DNA of 64,000 nucleotides. It comes from JANNPJ01 sp965200525 (GTDB lineage Bacteria > Actinomycetota > Actinomycetes > Actinomycetales > Kineosporiaceae). Below the pieces are notes generated by a model that was not told the DNA's origin, did no database searches, and saw only the letters and a list, made by a program, of their open reading frames with translations. Location: positions 3,968,001 to 4,032,000 of the forward strand of contig OZ241368.1 in assembly GCA_965200525.1 (NCBI GenBank), given 5' to 3'. The position numbers were made by a program, and so were the translations under genes. This document shows, in pieces, positions 59,913 through 64,000 of this stretch. Each line of letters starts with the position of its first letter. Position 1 is the stretch's first letter.

Positions 59913-61403
59913 TCACGCGGGGACGGCGTCCTGGGCGGGCGCTGTTGTCGAGTCGCTCGCGGCCCGGCGTGAACGGATGATCCCCCAGATGACCAGGGCC
60001 GCGGCCGCGAGAGTGAGGGTGAGCCCGGCGATCGTGATCACCTGATGGAACTGGCTGGTCTGGTGCGGGTTCCAGGTGGCGGTGGCGATGTCGCCGGTGA
60101 ACAGCGTGGCCAGCAGGGTGCCGGTGACGGCGATGCCGACGCCGGTCGCCACCTCGGAGGAGGTGTCGACCAGGGCCGCGCCGATCGACGTCCGGTTCGC
60201 CGGCAGCCCGCGCAGCACATTGGTGCCGGCAACCACGCCGTTCACCCGGATCCCGGCGGCCACCAGCACCAGGGCGAGCGCGACCCAACCGTAGGCGAAG
60301 CTGCCCAGCAGTGCGTAGACGGCGAGCCCGAGCACCACGACCACGGCACTGATCCACGCGGCCCGCTCGAGGCCGACCCTGGTCACGAAGGGACTGACGA
60401 ACGAGCCCCCCGCGATCAGGACGACGACCTGCGGCAGCAGGCCGAGGGCGGCGTGGGCGGGCGACCAGCCCCAGTCGAGCTGCAACTGCAGCGTCACCAG
60501 GTAGCCGAGGCCGGCCACGGCCAGCCCGGTGGCCGCCTTGAACGCCAGGCCGCTGGACACCAGCGGAAGGGCCACCAGTTTGAGGTCGAGCAACGGATGG
60601 CGCGCCGAGCGCTCGCGACGGACGAAGGCGATCGCGCCGACAGCGACGGCACTGATCGCCGTCCAGGGCGCCCACGAGCCGGAGCCCTGGTTCACGAACA
60701 GGGTGGGGGCCACGAGGGCGAGTCCGATCGTGGCGGTGCCCAGCACCGCGCCGATAACGTCCACCGGGTCGCCATGCAGATCAGCGGGCTCGTCGGCCGC
60801 GATGCCGGTCCGGATGCCGATCATGGCCAGGACGGCGATCGGCACGTTGACCAGCAACAGCACCGGCCAGGGGGCGATCGCGAGCACAAACCCGCCGGTG
60901 GTGGGGCCGATGGCCAGGCCGACCAGGCCGACGGTCGAGATGACGGTCATCGCCCGCACCCGCAGGCCGTCCTCCTGGAACAGCCGGAAGGCCAGCGACA
61001 TGGACCCGGGGGTGGTCATGGCCGCGGCGACGCCCATCAGCGCCCGCACCAGGATCAGCTGCTCGGCGGTCGTGACGACGGCGGTGGCCAAGCTGGCCAG
61101 GGCGAGCAGGCCCAGCCCGATCAGCATGATCCGCCGCCGGCCGAACCGATCGGCGATCGCCCCGAACGCCAGCATCAGGCCGCCGAACACCACGGCGTAA
61201 GCGCCGGTGACCCACTGCAGGGCCGTCGTCGAGGCGTGCAGGTCGTGGCCGATCGTGGGCAGCGCCACGTTCAGGATCGAGTTGTCCAGCATCTCGAAGA
61301 GGAACACCGCGGACAGCCCGGCCAGGGCCACCCAGGCCTCCCGCAAGGATCGGGGGGAGGGGGCGGAGGTTGAGACACTGACGGTGGTCGGTTCGGAGGA
61401 CAT
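59913..61403 (-). CDS. MFS transporter of the DHA2 type
   Basis: A 496-residue, about 14-span drug:proton antiporter. Motif D1 LFEMLDNSILNVALPTIGHDL, motif A AFGAIADRFGRRRIMLIG, and motif C near VGLVGLAIGPTTGGFVL. It is divergent from a TetR regulator with an operator-like palindrome lying inside its promoter, the common arrangement for repressed efflux pumps. Confidence 0.93.
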   Translation of the reverse strand: MSSEPTTVSVSTSAPSPRSLREAWVALAGLSAVFLFEMLDNSILNVALPTIGHDLHASTTALQWVTGAYAVVFGGLMLAFGAIADRFGRRRIMLIGLGLLALASLATAVVTTAEQLILVRALMGVAAAMTTPGSMSLAFRLFQEDGLRVRAMTVISTVGLVGLAIGPTTGGFVLAIAPWPVLLLVNVPIAVLAMIGIRTGIAADEPADLHGDPVDVIGAVLGTATIGLALVAPTLFVNQGSGSWAPWTAISAVAVGAIAFVRRERSARHPLLDLKLVALPLVSSGLAFKAATGLAVAGLGYLVTLQLQLDWGWSPAHAALGLLPQVVVLIAGGSFVSPFVTRVGLERAAWISAVVVVLGLAVYALLGSFAYGWVALALVLVAAGIRVNGVVAGTNVLRGLPANRTSIGAALVDTSSEVATGVGIAVTGTLLATLFTGDIATATWNPHQTSQFHQVITIAGLTLTLAAAALVIWGIIRSRRAASDSTTAPAQDAVPA

Positions 61404-61409
61404 GCCACT

Positions 61410-61438
61410 AGGTTATGCGACTAAGTTTAGTTACACAA
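61410..61438 (-). promoter_or_regulatory. Promoter of the exporter with palindromic operator in its spacer
   Basis: On the reverse strand TTGTGT (61438-61433) and TAACCT (61415-61410) are 17 bp apart. The spacer contains ACTAA-GT-TTAGT (61420-61431), a 5-2-5 palindrome. A TetR dimer bound there would block RNA polymerase. Confidence 0.65.
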
Positions 61439-61452
61439 GAGAGTGGGAGCGG

Positions 61453-62073
61453 ATGCCCAGGACGAGCGAGCGCGGCGGGCCGGCGACGCGGGCCCGGATC
61501 CTGGAGGTCTCGACCCGGTTGTTCCTGGAGCGCGGGTACGACGCGGTCACGGTCGCCGAGGTCGCCCGGCAGGCGGGGGTCTCCAGCGTGACCGTCTTCA
61601 ACCACTTCGCGCGTAAGGAGGATCTGTTCCTGGATCGCGCCGTGGACGCGGTGGAGATGCTGCGTGCGGCGGTGCGCGAGCGTCCGTCCGACGTCGACGT
61701 GCTCGCATCCCTGCGCGAGGCGTCGTTGCGCCTGTTCGACGAGCGTCACGCGCTCTCCGGCGTGAACGACCGGTCCGTGCCCTTCTTCCGGACGGTCGCC
61801 GGCTCGCCCGCGTTGATCGCCCGCGCCCGAGAGATCGCCTCCGATCTGCAGCGGATACTGACCGAAGAACTCGAGCTCGATCCGGCCTTCGTGGGCAACG
61901 GACCACTGCTGGCCGCGTTTTTCATCGCCGGCTACGGCACCGTCCTGGTGCAGACCGCGGGCCGCCTCATCGCCGGCGAGCCGCCGGAGGTCGTGGTCGA
62001 GGACCACCGCGTTCGCCTGGAGCAACTGTTCAACGCCCTGCGGAGCGGCGTCGTCACGGCAAGCCCTGGGTGA
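61453..62073 (+). CDS. TetR-family repressor
   Basis: A 206-residue regulator. RARILEVSTRLFLERGYDAVTVAEVARQAGVSSVTVFNHFARKEDLFLDR is a full TetR DNA-binding domain. The ligand domain is helical (LIARAREIASDLQRIL, GNGPLLAAFFIAGYGTVLVQTAGRL). Divergent from the DHA2 exporter with a 49-bp gap; it presumably represses that gene and its own. The stop overlaps the GNAT remnant on the other strand. Confidence 0.92.
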   Translation: MPRTSERGGPATRARILEVSTRLFLERGYDAVTVAEVARQAGVSSVTVFNHFARKEDLFLDRAVDAVEMLRAAVRERPSDVDVLASLREASLRLFDERHALSGVNDRSVPFFRTVAGSPALIARAREIASDLQRILTEELELDPAFVGNGPLLAAFFIAGYGTVLVQTAGRLIAGEPPEVVVEDHRVRLEQLFNALRSGVVTASPG

Positions 62074-62239
62074 GGAAGCGCAGCGGCATCGTGGGCGAGT
62101 TCTGCACCGGCCCGACGTCGACGAAGCCCAGGGACGCCGCGGTCAGGTGCGAGTCTCCACGCCAGGTGGCGGCAGCCAACAGCGTGCGCTCGAGCAGGGG
62201 GGCGTCGGCGGCCACGGCCGGCCGCACAAGAATGGCCAT
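62054..62239 (-). pseudogene. GNAT acetyltransferase remnant with internal deletion
   Basis: A 61-codon ORF. The start MAILVRPAVAADAPLLERTLLAAATWRGD is a typical GNAT N-terminus, and the end LGFVDVGPVQNSPTMPLRF is a typical GNAT C-terminus (LGFxxVGxxxNSxTMxLRL). The about 100 residues that should lie between them, including the acetyl-CoA site, are missing in frame. It cannot be an active enzyme of this family. Confidence 0.6.
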
Positions 62240-62563
62240 GAGCGGTAGTCAATCAGTGGTCATTCAACTTCGGTGAGTGATTATTGAGGTGTGCACATCG
62301 GTATGCGACTGAGTTCACTGAGTGACGAAGATCGTCAATCCAATGTTTGCGGATAGCAACGAATCACATACAACGAGTCACGGGTCTCATTCAGGTGCAC
62401 CACGCCCCAAGGTTGCCGACCGGCGTGGCTGAACCACACTCCCAGCAACGAATTTCGCCGAATGTCTCGATGGTAGGCATATAACTGATAGCGACTGGCG
62501 ATGAGATAATTTAACGGTGCGTAGATGCCCGGGAAATGGCCGCGCTCACATCGGTCGGGTCCG
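62240..62563. other. Lower-GC stretch without an intact gene
   Basis: This stretch has clearly more A/T than its surroundings (for example around 62470-62515). On the reverse strand a frame stays open to a stop at 62335 with residues such as YAPLNYLIASRYQLYAYHRD and VVHLNETRDSLYVIRC. Its codons (TTA, TAT, AAT) are unlike the host's, and no ATG or GTG start is found before it runs into the antisense of the next gene. It is probably an acquired, decayed fragment. A tandem ACTGAGT pair (9-bp period) lies at about 62303-62318. Confidence 0.4.
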
Positions 62564-62592
62564 TTGACACCGACCGCGGTGACACCTAGCGT
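62564..62592 (+). promoter_or_regulatory. Promoter before the NIT-domain kinase gene
   Basis: TTGACA (62564-62569), a 17-bp spacer, and TAGCGT (62587-62592) form a good housekeeping-type promoter. The mRNA leader would be about 84 nt, ending with GGGAGG before the GTG start. Confidence 0.6.
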
Positions 62593-62682
62593 GTGCCCCT
62601 GATCCGCGGCTTTGCGACGAATGAGGCCTGGCAGGCCCCTGCGGTTTGTCGTCCATGAAATCCGCTGGGAGGCGTACCGGTC

Positions 62683-64000
62683 GTGAGAGCCAACTCCAGG
62701 CCTCTCGGGGCGCGGCGATCGATCCGAATCAAGATCCTCGCCATTGCCTGGGTGCCGAGCCTCGTGCTGCTCCTGGTCGGAGCCGGGGTGGCCGCCGTCC
62801 TGGCCCGCCAGAGTGCCAACGAGGACAAGTTCACCACCAGCTACGTGCAGGCGGTACAGCTCGCCTCCCGGTTCGCGGCCGAGGACCAGCGCGAGCGCAA
62901 GCTCACCGTCACCTACCTGCTCGACCCCGGTCTCGGCGCCAACCGGACCGCCCTGGAGGCGCAGCGGCACAAGACAGACGCCGCGCTGGCCCAGGTCGGT
63001 CCGGTGATCGAGACCCTGCGCCGGACCGGCTCGGCCAGCTTCGTCTCGACCATCACCAACACCGGCGCCCTGGTCGGTGGCCTGCCCCAGCTGCGCCAGG
63101 CGATCGACGGCGGTGCCCTGACGCCGGTGACCGCGGCCTCGGCCTACTCCCAGACCCTCGACGTCTTCCACGCCGGCTTCGAGAACCTGGCCACCAGCGC
63201 CGCCTCGGCGTCCATCGCCTCGCAGTACCTGCTCACCGCCAGCCTGTTCGAGGTCGCCGAATGGCGTTCCGAGGCAGAGGCTTTCGAGCAGGTCATCTTC
63301 AGCCCGGTCGGCCTGACCGACCAGGAGTTCGGCGTCTACCTGGATCGGGTCGGCGGCTACCGCAGCCTGCTGACCACCACCGTTCCCGGGCTGCCGCCGG
63401 CCCAGCAGGCCCAGTTCAAGGCCCTCACCTCCAGCCCGGCCTGGCAGCAGCTCGCGGCGCTGGAGAACGAGGCCACCCGCACCAACAGCAACGCGGTCGG
63501 TGACGGCGCCACCCTGACCCACAAGGCCGGCTCGCCGCCGATCGGGCGCAGCGCCTGGCAGTCGGCCTCGGCCGAGGTGTCGCAGAAGCTGATCGACCAG
63601 TACCTGGCCCAGAGCACCTTCTCCACCGGACTGGCCAACGACCACGCCCACAAGCTGCTGATCCGCTCGCTGACCGCCGGCGCCGGCCTGCTGGTGCTCT
63701 CCCTGCTGGTGTTCGCGATCGTGACCCGCCTGTCCAACCGCCTGATCCAGCGGCTGCGGCGGCTGCGCAGCGAGACCCTGGAGATGTCCGGACGGCGGTT
63801 GCCGGCCATCGTCGAGCGACTCGGGCGGGGCGAGCAGGTCGACCTGGAGAGCGAGCTGCCGCCGCTGGCCCACGGAACCGACGAGATCGGCCAGGTCGCC
63901 GACGCCTTCAACCAGGCCCAGCGCACGGCGGTCGCGGCCGCGGTCAAGGAGGCCGAGACCCGGGCCGGCACGGCCAAGGTGTTCCTGAACATCGCCCACC
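62683..64000 (+). CDS. Sensor histidine kinase with NIT sensor domain, 5' part (runs off the right edge)
   Basis: 439 codons are present. TM1 at about 17-41, an extracellular nitrate/nitrite-sensor (NIT)-like helical domain at about 45-320 (ASRFAAEDQRERKLTVTYLLD, HAGFENLATSAASASIASQYLLTASLFEVAEWRSEAEAFEQ), TM2 at about 326-347 and a HAMP segment. It ends at the partial FLNIAH, the usual lead-in to the atypical kinase domain of CvnA-like actinobacterial sensors. In such conservons roadblock, DUF742 and G-protein genes follow; these would lie beyond the window. GGGAGG supports the GTG at 62683. Confidence 0.88.
   Translation, partial: MRANSRPLGARRSIRIKILAIAWVPSLVLLLVGAGVAAVLARQSANEDKFTTSYVQAVQLASRFAAEDQRERKLTVTYLLDPGLGANRTALEAQRHKTDAALAQVGPVIETLRRTGSASFVSTITNTGALVGGLPQLRQAIDGGALTPVTAASAYSQTLDVFHAGFENLATSAASASIASQYLLTASLFEVAEWRSEAEAFEQVIFSPVGLTDQEFGVYLDRVGGYRSLLTTTVPGLPPAQQAQFKALTSSPAWQQLAALENEATRTNSNAVGDGATLTHKAGSPPIGRSAWQSASAEVSQKLIDQYLAQSTFSTGLANDHAHKLLIRSLTAGAGLLVLSLLVFAIVTRLSNRLIQRLRRLRSETLEMSGRRLPAIVERLGRGEQVDLESELPPLAHGTDEIGQVADAFNQAQRTAVAAAVKEAETRAGTAKVFLNIAH

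Overview
High-GC DNA with strong G/C at third codon positions, many GTG starts, frequent ATGA/GTGA start-stop overlaps and several apparently leaderless genes. Together with ECF sigma factors, zf-HC2 anti-sigma, HxlR, MmyB-type XRE, DUF2255, DUF3253, DUF5946, DUF6345, a trypsin-co-occurring domain and a CvnA-like NIT histidine kinase, this points to an actinobacterial chromosome, probably a morphologically complex actinomycete. The species cannot be named from the window. No rRNA, tRNA, CRISPR array, integrase or transposase was recognised.

Layout. 1-6.8 kb: 5' part of an ABC-F ATPase gene with a possible attenuator leader, a small I78-type inhibitor, a TetR regulator, then a lipoprotein / small membrane protein / OmpR-type two-component system whose sensor shares a twin-Cys module with the lipoprotein. 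6.9-15 kb: DHA2 MFS exporter with a reductase-like protein, an ECF sigma factor with a SnoaL-like tail, an aldo/keto reductase, and a five-gene overlapping operon (ECF sigma, polytopic anti-sigma, ABC ATPase, two membrane proteins). 15-20 kb: two secreted carbohydrate-active enzymes (SGNH esterase; GH31 with CBM35-like and ricin-type lectin modules). 20-27.6 kb: small redox, regulator and efflux genes, including a divergent SDR/HxlR pair with repeated operator-like dyads. 27.6-32.2 kb: YqeB-like protein plus ABC exporter, divergent from a NarL-type two-component system, with a 46-bp dyad between them.

32-45.6 kb: secreted beta-propeller/Fn3/OmpA-like protein, a DUF5946 gene broken by a nonsense codon in a 6-bp repeat, a ROK protein, a Trypco2 protein with a 1578-residue trypsin-STAND NTPase (candidate conflict or programmed-death system), htpG, and a secreted DUF6345 protein.

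45.6-58 kb: an eight-gene catabolic operon around iolD (cyclitol/inositol-type ring hydrolase) that has two Gfo/Idh dehydrogenases, a TIM-barrel isomerase, SDR, D-2-hydroxyacid dehydrogenase, HpcH/HpaI aldolase and ALDH, but no recognisable iolB or iolC. Upstream are a LacI-type regulator and a divergent PhyH-type dioxygenase. A direct repeat of TGATGG at 11-bp spacing occurs twice before the operon and once before the PhyH gene, in the sense orientation each time, so these genes look like one regulon. 58-64 kb: acylphosphatase, acyl-CoA dehydrogenase, a divergent DHA2 exporter/TetR pair, an internally deleted GNAT remnant, a lower-GC stretch without an intact gene, and the 5' part of a NIT-HAMP sensor kinase.
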